Assembly (NCBI GenBank): GCA_026075535.2
Contig: AP026542.1
Span: 930,001 to 994,000 of the forward strand
Length of the DNA stretch: 64,000 bases
Source: Tricholoma matsutake
Taxonomy: Eukaryota; Basidiomycota; Agaricomycetes; Agaricales; Tricholomataceae
Direction: 5' to 3'
Shown: piece after piece, positions 31,640 to 42,975 of the stretch
Layout of the letters: each line of letters opens with the position of its first letter
Position numbering within the stretch: the stretch's first letter is position 1
The notes under the pieces: generated by a model
The model's database searches: none
Told to the model about the DNA's origin: nothing
The model's input: the letters and a program-made list of their open reading frames with translations, nothing else
Made by a program: the position numbers and the translations under genes

Positions 31640-32609
31640 CGTCTAGTTCATCCAGCATCGTGCGGATCTTCTGGTAGGTGTCCACCCCAGTCTTCTTCTG
31701 GGTGAAGCGGTTTTGGTAGGGAGGAGGCGCTGACCCCATCTGAGTGGGGTTCTTTCCATCCTTGTGGTCAGATGATCAGTGTCCCGGTTGGTGGCAGATG
31801 AAACACAATCCCTTTTGGAGGTGTTCCACACGTTCTTGGTTCGTTAGTCGGTTGATGTTGAGAGAGGGCTGTCCTTTCTTTGTTGTTTCTTTTGTCATCT
31901 GGTTTTGCCTGGTCTTCCCCAGGATTGCCATGGCCCGTTTCCACTGGCCTTCATATTTCGAGGCTGCCTTTATCCAGCCCTCGAGAGTATTGGGTACCAT
32001 TTCCATTGTGTGTACCCTCTTCAGTAATTCGGGATGCAGTCCGTCCATGAAGTACTCGATCATGGCTGCATCTTCGGTGATTCCTGTCCTGTCTTTCAGG
32101 ATGCGGAAGTTCACCACATATTCTTCGAGGTTCCCTGAACCTTGTTTGAGATTCTTAATCTCTGTCTTTGCCGTTCCGGTGTTGTCGATCGGTGAGAAGG
32201 CCTCTAAGACCTTCTGTCGGAAGTCTGCATATTCACCGAGCCCCTCAGACTGGTGCTGGTTGACAAATGCCTGCACCCAGGCAGCTGCTGTCCCTCCATT
32301 CATGAAGGACAGCGTGAAGATGATCTTCTTGTCATTCGTGTCGTAGACCTGGTCGTTGATTCGCAAGTACAGGTCTGTCTCCTGCAGGAACTTGGCGGTC
32401 TTGGTCCGCTCTCCTGAGAAGTCTGTGGGTGATCGGATTCGAATGTCCTTCACGGATGTCATCAGTGTGGTTGCGGGTTCGGACATCTCGTTATAGAGGT
32501 CGTCGGTTTCGGGTGGAGGTGTGTGTGGTGGTTCAAAGTCTTCGTTGGTGAGGAAATCTCCTCGTTGTCTGTCAGTTGATCTGTAGAACCAACGCTGTGC
32601 TGGGGTCAA
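31640..32609 (-). pseudogene. Element C gag
   Basis: From MTPAQRWFYRSTDRQRGDF. Capsid blocks parallel element B: RSPTDFSGERTKTAKFLQET, KKIIFTLSFMNGGTAAAWVQ and IEYFMDGLHPELLKRV. The zinc knuckle reads CFICHQPGH, then TGA in place of Arg, then SSDH: again CX2CX4HX4H. A short tail follows to about 31640. Confidence 0.85.
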
Positions 32610-32775
32610 GTAACGGACTAGTCTTCCGTTGTATTGGTACCAAGATGAACCTGGCTGTGGTTCTGCTTCTCTTGGTGGTCGGTCTGGGGTTTGTCTAGAC
32701 CTGGTTTGCTGTGGTGTGTATCGAGACGTATTGCCTACACCTAGGTAGGTGGGCTAGCAGATAGTTTAGATCTTA

Positions 32776-33457
32776 TGTTAAGGGCGAAGCCTCAACCACT
32801 CGATCTAGTCGATGTCATTCGATGAGGTGCTTCCTCAATGAGTTGTTCAGCACTAGTCTTACTTGGAGTATCCGATGTAAGATAGGTAGTGCACTCTAGC
32901 AGGGCTTCTGCATAGAGTCGTTCAGGTTCACGCACTAAGGGGCTTCCTTAGTGGTTTCGAGTAAGTTCGTGAGTTGCAAGTTAAGGCTGTTAATTGCCTA
33001 GATCTAAACTAAGGACATCCCTACTACAAGTTGCAGTACTTATACTATGAGGGAGGTCCTTATCGTCCAATCGGAAAGATAGATGTGTATCAAGTAAGAA
33101 TAGAAAAAATAGACCTCATGCCTTGCATGAGGCGTCCGATGTCACGGATCCGATGTCAAGGATCCGATGTCAAGGACATGCTGCGGCGCAGCATGTTGAT
33201 TGTGAGAGTCCGACATCACGGACCTCATGTCAGGGGGCTGTCGTATCACAGCATGTGTGGGAGTGGGTTCAGGTGCATGGAGTCACCATGTGTCAAGGGT
33301 GCCTTCCATGGGAAGGGGATCGAATGCATGCAGTCGGCATGCATCGTGTGTGTCTGATGTCAAGGACATGCCCTAGGCATGAATCAAGGGGTGCCTCCTG
33401 TCTGGAGGGGATCGTCGGGTGCGTCAGGTTCCATGAGTTACAAGGAAAATTGTAACA
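32776..33457 (-). repeat. Chromovirus C 5' LTR
   Basis: 682 bp, TGTTAAG...GTAACA on the plus strand. In element sense a TATAAG box lies near 33043. The R/U5 part holds hairpins with the same loop as element B: 32823-32837 (TGAGG[tgctt]CCTCA), 32893-32918 (ACTCTAGCAG[ggctt]CTGC-A-TAGAGT) and 32933-32953 (CACTAAGG[ggctt]CCTTAGTG). U3 has CCTCATGC/GCATGAGG, ACATGCTGC/GCAGCATGT and three TCCGATGTCA repeats. Confidence 0.88.
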
Positions 33458-33559
33458 GTCACAAACTTCTGAAGGGTTGTGGACACAATGGCATGCATCA
33501 TCATCAGGATGGGCACATGTTTGCAGGTGATGCACCTGGTTTATTTTATCCTAGCTTTG

Positions 33560-35008
33560 TTGACATTCTCTACATTTGATTTGTACCTACTCATATGTAA
33601 GTCCTGGAACATAACTGGGATTGCTGTCTTTGAGCTTCTCCAATGTTCAGATGTTTTTTTTTCTAATCATCTCATCCAAGAAAAAATCATACTTCGCTGC
33701 TCCCATCTCTCAAAAGATTGAATGGTACCCACCTAACCAGACATTTCTCTGCTCTGCAACAGAAGAATTGAAAAACCATGCCTTTCCCTCTTCTCCAAGC
33801 AGTTCATTGAAGCGATATGGGTTGCAGTGAGGAGCACATTCAACATCAGATTTCTTGTGCTTGCAGGTCCAGTGAAAGACATTGACCAGAAGACCGACAG
33901 ATTCAAGAAGATCATCACATTGACTGCAAAGATGTTTGTACATTGTGCAATTGTTGTCATAAAAAATGATATCAGGCATAGAGCCCTTGACCCAACACAC
34001 CTTGCATATCATATCCTGTCGTGTGCATGTCAACAAGTTAATGATGATGAAACACCAAAGAATACACATACTGCAGTTTGTGTAACTGTTTCCAAACCAA
34101 AGAAGGTGGCCTGGGCAACAATGACACCACATGGCCAGACAAAAATCTGCTCGTTGTGTGTATGATGATGTCCAAACAAAGCATGGATCTTGCGGTTTCC
34201 ATTCTCATCCTTGTCAGCAGGACAAGCTGGATCTTGTGAGTCAGGAGGCATCACACCCTCTTCAACCTCCTCAGCAGTAATCTCATCAGAGAACACATCA
34301 TTGGTGGTTAGATACATTGGTCCTTTGAAGTCAGCCTTTGAGTTGGAACATTGCCTTGTCACACATTTTGTAGGTATCTTCCAGAAGATGGTATTCTGCT
34401 CTAGTGCATGTCAGATGAGTCTTTTCTGTGGTCCTCTCTGCAGGCTCTTCACAGCCTTCGACAATGCACACTTAATGTCGGTTTTTGTGTTGGGGACAAA
34501 AGTGATGCTTGTTGTTCGCAAGATCCACAGCACAGTGCAGAATACCACAACAAGGACAGCCAATAGTAATGCCATCAATGACCAGTACATGCAGCTTCCC
34601 TGCTCAGACCATTTCAGAATTGAATTGGGGTCTGGGGCTACTCAAGTACTCACACCTAGTAGTTCCATCTGCATCCACCCATGTTTGACAGCATTTATCA
34701 CAATAGTGAGCCCATTCCACTTGCCCATATCGCTGCACTCGCTCATTCTGATCTTGCACCACTTGTGAGAACCTATCCTTCTGTAGCCCAGTGTGTGGGA
34801 CACTCAGCACTGCATGCCAATCATGATGATCTTCCAGGAGTGAGACAATTAGGAATCCATCCCAGATGTGCTCTGTATGCAACCTGAAGCTGGTATCCTC
34901 CCAATCTCCATGTACTGGAGGCTTATTAACCCTCACTGCTGGCATCTCCACAGTCTCCCAAATCTCCAAAGTCTCCTGAGTCTCTGGAGACTTTTGGGAC
35001 ACTTTCAA
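33560..35008 (-). pseudogene. KDZ/CxC-type transposase-like gene, degenerate
   Basis: Minus-strand order: AVLSVPHTGLQKDRFSQVV and HYCDKCCQTW (35008-34604); VIDGITIGCPCCGILHC and NKHHFCPQHKN, then CIVEGCEEPAE (about 34620-34400); FGHHHTHNEQIFVWPCGVIV (34230-34130); DIIFYDNNCTMYKHL, VFHWTCKHKKSDVEC, FFNSSVAEQRNVWLGGYHS and KYDFFLDEMI (34000-33620). The Cys/His clusters followed by an acidic YDNNC block and an SSxAEQ block fit the cysteine-cluster (CxC) proteins tied to KDZ transposases in mushroom fungi; that assignment is from memory of the family. Frameshifts and stops throughout show it is dead. Confidence 0.6.
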
Positions 35009-35652
35009 ATGTATGTTTGTTCTCTAGGTTTTACTTTTGCAAAAAAAGTGGAATTGAATGAAAATACAGTGCTTTGTCATGATTTGTCACTCTTTGGTCA
35101 TGTGATGATGTTGGCTGTGGATGAACCCTACCTTAAAGTCCTGAGGGTTTATTAAAGGTTTATTGAAGGAGGCAGTGGATCACTATTGTGGGACTATCAG
35201 GTGTCTGAAACACGTCGCGGCAAGTAGGTTACATACATACTGCCACTGATGCCCACCATGCCTTCCCCCGATGTGAGATTGCTAAATAGGACTAAAGCAA
35301 GCAGAGGCCATAGTAGGAGGGTTCTGGGTCCCAGGCCTGTGCAGCTGCTGCAGTCCGGAGGTATGCACCACTGTGACCTACACGTGTGCAACGCCCACCA
35401 CCGCCATGATGCACGGGTGACCTACTGCACAATGGCACTTGGAGGATCTGCTTGTAAGATGGTGACAGCTGTGGTACTACAGGCAGGGCAACTCCCCTCA
35501 GGAGGAGCCAAAATGTTACCCGTTTAATAAATATGATCGCAAGGATTCAGATCGGCGGGAGTAACCGGAGTCGCCGGTGGTGTGGGTGTTTCCATGGTTA
35601 CGCCACGAGGCTGGGTCTGCTCGTCGACGCATCCAGTGACGAACGCGTGCGG
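35009..35652. other. Upstream region of the UBL/PH gene; nothing definite
   Basis: No gene or repeat recognised. An in-frame upstream ATG at 35533 could extend the next gene by 40 residues. I prefer the ATG at 35653, because the ubiquitin-like strand begins just after it. Confidence 0.3.
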
Positions 35653-38600
35653 ATGGACAAAGAGCTGGCTGCGGACAGTTTGTTGACGATCTCGTGTCGT
35701 TTCAGTAAGACTTGGCTAATTGACAGTCGATATATGGTTGACACCGTTTGCAGTTCAGTACGACCAATGGTTGACAACTCACGTCGATCCTTCATGGAAA
35801 GTAAAACAAGTCAAGTTATGGTTTGTCGGTAAATGTCTAGGCGTTTCGCTTCACACTCAGATCGATACGAACAAGAATTCAGACTCGGGTTATGGAAGAG
35901 CACAAACTGTAACTCCTGCACCACCACCACGATACCGTCCTGCATCTCCGATTACATTCGCGCCAGACCCACGAAATAGACCAATCTCTCCTATCTTGTT
36001 CGCTAAATCAGGTAATAAAGGGAAGCGCAAGAGCCGACGTCATGAAGCGAAAAAGACCTGGATGCTTCTTCAGGGCGGCAGCAGTTACGCGAATGGGGAT
36101 GGTGATGACGAAGACGACGGTGAAGGAGTAGGCGGAGGCGGATACGAGGAAGATGATGAATGGGACTCTGACGACGACGAGAGCATCGATGGAGCAGGCG
36201 ACGAGCTGGATGGACTCGGAGGCAGTGCCATCTACCCTAAACGTCTCGTCTCCGATGCTTCTCGTCAGAATCCTCCTCTACCAGCCTCAGCCTCAGCCTC
36301 AGCCTCAGCCTCTCAAGCATTAAACATGAACGCCTCGTCTTCTACTGATACAACCAAGTACAACACCGCAGTCTCGACATACACCTTGCTCCGTTTCTCA
36401 ACGGGCCAGAAACTAGAAGACGAGTACCAGTTATCATTTTACGACTTGGCCCCGAACGAACTCCTCGAGCTCCATGCTCACGCACCCGTCCAGCACCTAC
36501 CACCCACCTTCCGCCTTCCAAACATCGACTCGAACACCTCTAAATCAGGCCACATCCCAAAATCTGCACAGCACACTCGCACAGGAAGCTCTTCCTCCCT
36601 TTCACGCCACCAATTTTCTCGTTCTCATTCCAATGTTCAACCTCCTCACCCGCCTTCCATCCCCACCCGTATCTACTTCCCAGCTCTTAACCGTTCGTCA
36701 CTTGAATCCTATATACAGCCCTACTGGGAGGGCTATGTCCGTGCACTGCGCATTGTTTGGCATGAAGGAGTCTACACCGATCTCTCGAGCCCAGCGCATG
36801 GCTACACCCCTAACCTGCTTGTTGGGGGTTTCGTGCCGGCGCTCGCTGTAATGGGGCAGGATCCGGCCGGGAGGGATTTACGCGCCATGGAGGCGTTTGT
36901 GGACGTGAATAGTAGGAACAGAGGGAAGACGAGGGTCAAGTCCAGGACGAGGCTGGAGTGGAGGCTTAGATGGGCGGTTCTGAGGGATGAGATGTTGTAT
37001 ATATCCAAGGATCGTGAAGTGAGTGTGTTTCTTTTGTACTTTACCTTCCCCCATAATAATCAATAGATTTCTTCTCAGGACAAAACACCAGTCCAAGCTT
37101 ATCCTCTTTCTGCGCTCACCGCATTACACGGTGCCGACCACCTCGTCTCCTCTTCTTGCTTTAGGCAGTACCAGACCGACAAGAAATCCAACATGAAACA
37201 TGCCTCACCACGACAACCCAAGAACAGAAACGGGTCTTTACCCCATCGGCACGGGCACCGCAACGCCTCATCCATGGACAGCTATACCCACCACCACCCC
37301 CGCGGCGACTGGGTCTCGGACCTAGATTCAGAGTCGGACCACGGTACCAAGACGACAGGTGTACGCATCAGTGATCTGGAGGGCGAAGATCTCAAAATCG
37401 TGTGTATCAAGTTCAAAGCGGGTGGAAGGGTCAGGGGTCCATTCGTTCCACCTTCCACTGAGCCTCGGAATCCGAAAAAGTATTCTTCCACGATTGGGTA
37501 CGGTGCACTCTTACCTTCTGGTGGCGAGAATGGTGTGGATGAGAATAGGTATGGGGTGACGAGTTACGTTATGGCTGGAAGTTATGCCACCGATAAGGGG
37601 AAGGGTAAGAAAGGAAAAGAGAAGGAGAAGGAGAAGCGGGGCCCTTCCCTTCGAAAATCGAGTCTTCCTACTCTCGGTATCGGAGAGAGCTCACGGACGT
37701 TGGTCAACCTCCTTGGGCGGGAGAAGGAGAGAGAAGCCTCAAAGTTGGCCAAGGCACCACCTAAAAACAAGGAGAAGGAGAAGGAGAAGAACACGGATTG
37801 GAGATCTGTCATTGCTGGTGTAGGCGCCAAGTCCCACCGGGACAAGGACAAGAGTTTCGGGATGCAGCTGGGGATCTCGGGGATCAAGAAGGTCAAGAGC
37901 AAGCAACTGGATAAGGGCAAGGCCAATGACACTTCTGTCCCCCCTGCGTCGGTGGCTGGCTTTGGGTATTTCGATGCGGGCCCCGTCGACGAAGAGTACG
38001 AAATATTGGATGATCCTGATGCCGAACCTGAGGATACACTGGAAAATGGCACTGCTGTCGAAGAAACTCTGGGCGAATCAGACGACGACGCTAATGCAGA
38101 TCAAGATATCGATGAAGATGTAGATGCTGGTGTACGCTCAGATTCACCGTACTCGGAACCTCTTCCCCCGCCAATCACTCAGATAACCTCACGGTCGCAT
38201 CCCCTGCAGACGGAGGTGATCAATATGGATAGTGGCTCCGAGGCGTCACTTCCCCTTTCTTCCCCTGTGTTTCGGCGTAGTATTGGGAGCGACGAGGAGG
38301 ATTTGGATAATGAGTCGGATGACAGAAAGAAGGCCTCGGCGTATCGGTATGGATACTGGCTCGATGGTGGCGCTGAGACCAGGAAGGACAGGAAGAGAGG
38401 AGGTTCGGAAGGACATGGAAGAGAGGAAGATGTGGTGAGGGAGACGCTGACAGAACCTGATCGAAAACGTCAGTCCAAGGTGAAGAAAAGTGTGTCAATG
38501 GCGAAGGAATGGCTAGAAGACGAACAGGAACGAGGAGGGGATGATAAAGCAGAGTTGTATACGGGAAAAGAAAAATCCAGGGAGAAGACGGAGTGGCTTG

Positions 38601-40583
38601 TGCTTGACATGGGGACTGATCTCGGTACATCCAGTTTTCCTACTGATGCCTTGAAACTAATTCTACACTTCACATAGCATTTTCGAGCTTGCTTCGTATC
38701 CTCCATCGACACATCCCACCTCCTATGACCTCGTCCTTCGTATCCGCTTTGCCAAGGTTCTCCACCCCCACTCCACCATCAACGCCAACGCCAACACCAA
38801 CACCGTTTCCTAGCCCAGTCTCACCGAGACCAATCCAAGCTTCCTCCGCCTCGTTTACCTGGTCACCTCCACCTGCGCTTTCTGTGCTTTCCAAGCACGC
38901 AGAGCTGTCTTTGCACAAAACATTCGGGGCGCTTGCATACCCTGAGTGGCGCATGGAGCTGACGGAGCGGGCACAGAGGGCAGGCATGGGCGATGTTGGG
39001 AGCGCGTTACGCTGGGTACTTTGGCAGTCCAATCGACAGCTTGCTCGTGACCTTGAGGCTGTGCGTAGTTTTAAGGATGAGGGTGCTGGTGTTGGTGTTG
39101 TGAAAAGGCGGCGAGGAACTTTGGGGAGTCGCAGCTCCAGGAAGTATCGCAGAAATATAGTCCCGGCGACGGCCGCTATGTCCTCTGCGGATGCTGCTAC
39201 GTTGTCCGACTCGGAGGCTAGTGAGGAGACGGGGAAGCTCATCGTTGGTAGCGATAGTGAGGAGGAGAGCAGTGAAGCAGAGTGGCAGGGATGGATGGCC
39301 GATTTGTCCAGACAGCAGAAGGTCCAGGCGCAAGCGAAACGAGCGTTGGCAGATGCTGCTGCTGCTGCTGCGGAGAATCCCGTTGATTTCGAGGAGGGTG
39401 ATCGTGTTGTGGAGCCACCGAAGACCCCTGCAGAGGATCGACGTCATCAGCTGGAGAAACGAAGGGCTCTTGAGCCTTTTGGGGTAGTGACCACATTGCA
39501 CCCAAACACACCACCTTCATCTACAGGTACGTTCTTTTCCTATGATCCCTTTCTTGACTAGGTCTTTTCATCTGAGCGCGCTTTTCAGTCCTTTCCACGC
39601 CTTCGACCACTCTTTACACGCCTTCGTCTTCGGAATCTCTTGCCCCTCATCAGCGAACACGCGCTCTTAGCTTCTCCCCGGAAGGTGCTTCCTCATCTCA
39701 TGGACATCCTGGATCACGACCTATCTCGCCTTTGGCTATCCCACACACTCAAACACAGCCTGGGCAGAGCCTCTCACATTCAACATCCATGTACAGCGGA
39801 TTACGTTCGACTTCAGGAACAAACGAACAATCACTGCGCAGACCCAGCATGCCTACCCTAGTGACGGAACAAACGTTCTCAACTGATACGGTACCTCGTC
39901 TCTCGAACACGAACATGCGAACGCCTGGCCCGTTGTCAGATTACACCTTTCCACAGCCTCAAGCTGGATCTTCGTCATCACCACCCCAATTCACTTTACC
40001 ATTCGCCGGGGAGGCGCCATCAACATCCAGGACGTCGACCAACAACGTGGTTTCATCTAGTTCATCAGCGTTCCGTGGGAAAACTTCCACTACAGGGTTG
40101 GGTTCGCTTGGGCGATCCTCAAGTATCTTTGGACGTAGTAATAACGTTCTCCGAAAAGATGCGGATAGGTCTAGAGAAAGAGAAAGGGAGGAGAAACGCG
40201 GGAAGGATAGGGAGGACAAGTCACGAGACAAGGTTAAGGTCAAGGAGAAGGAGAGAGAGAGAGAACAGACGCAGACGCAGACGAACCTCAACCCGACGAT
40301 CGTCAAGGAGGGAAGCCACAAGCCTCAACGTCCTAGATTGTCTGTCGCCACACCTTCCAGCTCGCAGCAGACCACGCCTCATTTTGACTCACACTCGCCG
40401 CGGCCAGTTCCCAAGCCCAAGCCCTCGATCTTGCGACGCGTGCGTTCGGGATCAAGCCTAAAGTCGCCTGAAGAAGAGCAGGAACCTCCGTCACCGATAG
40501 CAGGAGGTTTTGGGAAGAAAAAGAAAGGCGTTTTTGTGGACAGGATTGTTCGAGGGCTAGATTCAGCCCTTGAGAATCTGTAG
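35653..40583 (+). CDS. Large ubiquitin-like (RA/UBL) and PH-domain protein
   Basis: Five exons join in frame: 35653-35704, 35754-37018, 37079-38624, 38678-39526, 39589-40583 (introns 49-62 bp, all GT-AG), giving about 1,568 residues. Residues 9-45 (SLLTISCRF, then WKVKQVKLWFVGKCLG) look like the start of a ubiquitin-like or Ras-association fold. An acidic stretch and a Ser-Ala repeat from a CAGCCT microsatellite follow (near 36280-36310). The region LEWRLRWAVLRDEMLYISKDRE, cut here by intron 2, with PVQAYPLSALTALHGA and DLKIVCIKF, looks like a PH domain (about 415-560) with a long basic insertion. The rest is low-complexity, with basic Lys/Glu runs. A role in membrane or small-GTPase signalling is inference. 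No breaks seen; likely functional. Confidence 0.8.
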
Positions 40584-40938
40584 AGAGAAGATGTTGCAAC
40601 GTTGATAATTTAAAGTGATGTTTTCCGGTTTGTATGTTACGTGATGTTGTAATAATGGGTCTATTTTTTTTTTAAAACTTATAATTGCGAGCAACGTTGT
40701 AGTCTTTGGTGCTGGTGATAACAGCAGGACACTGAATTCCGGTAAAAACCTCTGCTCTAACTATGAAAAGTTCGAATAATAACAACATCAATCACCGAAG
40801 ATGAAAAACTAAGACCTGACAGATATGGATGGTAGTCCTGATATAAGTCCAAAAAGTTTATCCATCTGCATCTCCATCGAAGGACAGCATTCCAACCACG
40901 AATTGGACCCGTCAACGTTGACTCAACTGGGTCAACCA
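40584..40938. other. Convergent 3' intergenic region
   Basis: Separates the stops of two convergent genes. A poly-T/A tract at 40661-40676 could serve in 3' end formation. Nothing else seen. Confidence 0.4.
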
Positions 40939-41788
40939 TCACCAGAACATCACTAGCCATGTCATCCCCAGCTCCATGGCCAAAGCAATGGCACCCGTTC
41001 TTCCGCATGCTAACCCAGGTGCGCTGCTACTTGACAACGGCGGCATGACTGTATGTACGACCACCGTGGTACTATTAGTATTGCCACTGTTCGTTGCTGA
41101 AATAATGCTTGGCGGTGCTGTGGCCCAGCTGATAGATGTACTACTGGTGGTGATGCCAACAGCGGTTTGGAGCGCGCTAGTCCGGGCACTTGTGCTGGGT
41201 GCACTCGTTCTAGTACTGGTGGTAATGGTGGCATTGAAGTCGCTGGTGGTCCCGCTTCCTGTGAACAGTGTAGCTGTAGAAGCGGGGAGAAAGATATCAG
41301 GAAAAGCTTGAGCAGACGATAACATGACCAGCGGCACACACCAGTACTAGTAGAATTTCCTAGACTACCTGGTACGGGGTCTGTAGTTTTCGTCGCTGAA
41401 CGAACTTTTGTCAGAGGGAGTGTAGTGTATCAAGCTGAGAGAAGCATGTACCCGATTTACACATGTCCTCTAAATATGCAGTCGTTGTGGTCTGGTCGGC
41501 TGATGGGCATGAACTACTAGAACAAGTGAGGGTCGCGTTAGAGAAAAATTTGCTAGCACATAGACACGATGCGTCTGTCAAGTCACTAAGATAGTATGGT
41601 GAGATTAGGGAAGCCTCGAAGAAGTTATGAACACACGATTTGCATCCAACGGCGTTCGATGCAGTAGTGGCACATAGACGCGCGCAGGCAGGAAGGCTAC
41701 CAGCGAATTGGGCTTTCGCAACTGGTGAATTAGATAACATCCCCAGAGCTAAAATCGTTAGAAGTTCGAGCACAAGGAGCACAACCAT
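40939..41788 (-). CDS. CFEM-domain secreted/GPI-anchored protein
   Basis: Four minus-strand exons join in frame: 41788-41637, 41585-41452, a 27-nt microexon 41395-41369, and 41306-40939, giving 226 residues. The N-terminus MVVLLVLELLTILALGML is a signal peptide. Removing the 51-bp intron 41586-41636 (GTGTGT...CTTAG) creates the CFEM core GCKSDLTDASCLC. The domain then has exactly eight cysteines (LPACARLC, GC, SCLC, TC, SC, MC) in CFEM order, with the Asp before CLC that binds haem iron in characterised members. A Ser/Thr-rich stretch and a hydrophobic C-terminus (ALAMELGMTWLVMFW) suggest a GPI anchor. CFEM proteins act at the fungal surface in iron/haem capture or host interaction. The microexon is predicted from phase and splice sites only. 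Confidence 0.82.
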
Positions 41789-42975
41789 CTGGGCAACTAC
41801 AAGTGTCGAGCTGTCACGGCAGAACGTAATATAAGAGGATGGACACACAGCTTCGAACCCTCAGCCTCAGTGTTCATCTTGGTATCAGTAACCTTCAACA
41901 ATGGTTGATCAGATCAGATCGATAGTCCATTAGAAGGCCTGGAAGTAGTGGATGGTAAGTTGCCGATTCGAATACTTGGCTATACTCTATATAAAATCAA
42001 CTAAGTTACCTTACAGCTATATTGTGCTTTGAGGTCCAGTCTGGTCTCAGTTCTTACCTCAAGGGTCCGAAAAACGCCAAGGATTATTTGGGAGCTTGCG
42101 GCTCCAAAGGATTTGGCAACACACGTGATCACGCCAGCGTAGGTCGTTTCGTTCTGTCTTCGCGCTTAGAATTTCTTACTTATTATAAGCTGTACTAGCT
42201 TTCTGTTGTTTTTATGTTGTTTTATAGGTGGTTTTGGGGTGTTATATTGACTTCATGGACACGTTTATAATACCCTACTCACGTGCTCTCACGTGAGCTC
42301 AGCATTCGGTTGCACCAGAAACTCGCTCAGGAACGAGCGAAAAACAAGGTTTGACCGGGTTGCTGAAGTGCTCCATTGGTTACAAGTCGGTTCAAAAACT
42401 GGTCAAGACCGGTTTTTGAACGGACCAGAGGTCCTGCCAACATTGTACTACTAACTATAGAAAAGCACAATATAAACATAAGTAATGAAAAATAAAAAAT
42501 AAAGATAAAAATAAAAAAATACAAGAGAGTCACTAATTGTAGCCGAATTGCTAGTTGATTTCACACGTATTGACGCTGTAGATGGATGGCAGTTATTTCT
42601 TCCTTCAAAGACACTGACTCGCACTGCAACTTCAATCCGCCGTAAGCAAGAGTTCAGAATACATTGAAAATACACCAGACGCATGGTAATTTCCAAACTG
42701 CTTTCATCACTCTTAGTAGCGAATGACTACTACGCACGCCATCACGCACACCTTCGATCTCACTGTTGTGAACCAACAGCAAGGCAACTTACCACCCACC
42801 AGGTATCAACAGCGTAAAGGACACGTAACATGGCCAACTGCTGGTCGCTCATATAAGAACATTGCTTCGGATTGCTTAGTCGATTGTATCGCCAACTCGT
42901 TGCACTATACCTGCCAGCCAAAAAAAAACTGCGCAATATCACGCTAGCATCCCGTCGTGCGTTAGTACCACGACA
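41789..42975. other. Intergenic region with palindromes
   Basis: No convincing gene. 42290-42440 is rich in inverted repeats, notably a 38-bp near-palindrome at 42387-42424 (TCGGTTCAAAAACTGGTC and its complement with two imperfect pairs, 2-nt centre). Confidence 0.4.

Larger units (their letters stand above)
29695..33457 (-). mobile_element. Ty3/gypsy chromovirus C, truncated in RT
   Basis: 5' LTR (32776-33457), gag, protease, a repeat-rich linker and the first part of RT, all on the minus strand. It stops near 29695 shortly after the LDI...WGY block of RT; RNase H, integrase and the 3' LTR are missing. Related to element B but clearly diverged. Confidence 0.88.

Noticed and set aside
35533..35652. 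Upstream in-frame ATG as the start of the UBL/PH gene
   Set aside because: The added 40 residues show no domain and the ubiquitin-like fold begins right after the ATG at 35653. Kept as a possibility only.
41411..41848. Read-through ORF of the CFEM region as a single exon
   Set aside because: It would give nine cysteines and a 17-residue insertion in the CFEM core. Removing the 51-bp GTGTGT...TTAG intron restores the eight-cysteine pattern in frame.
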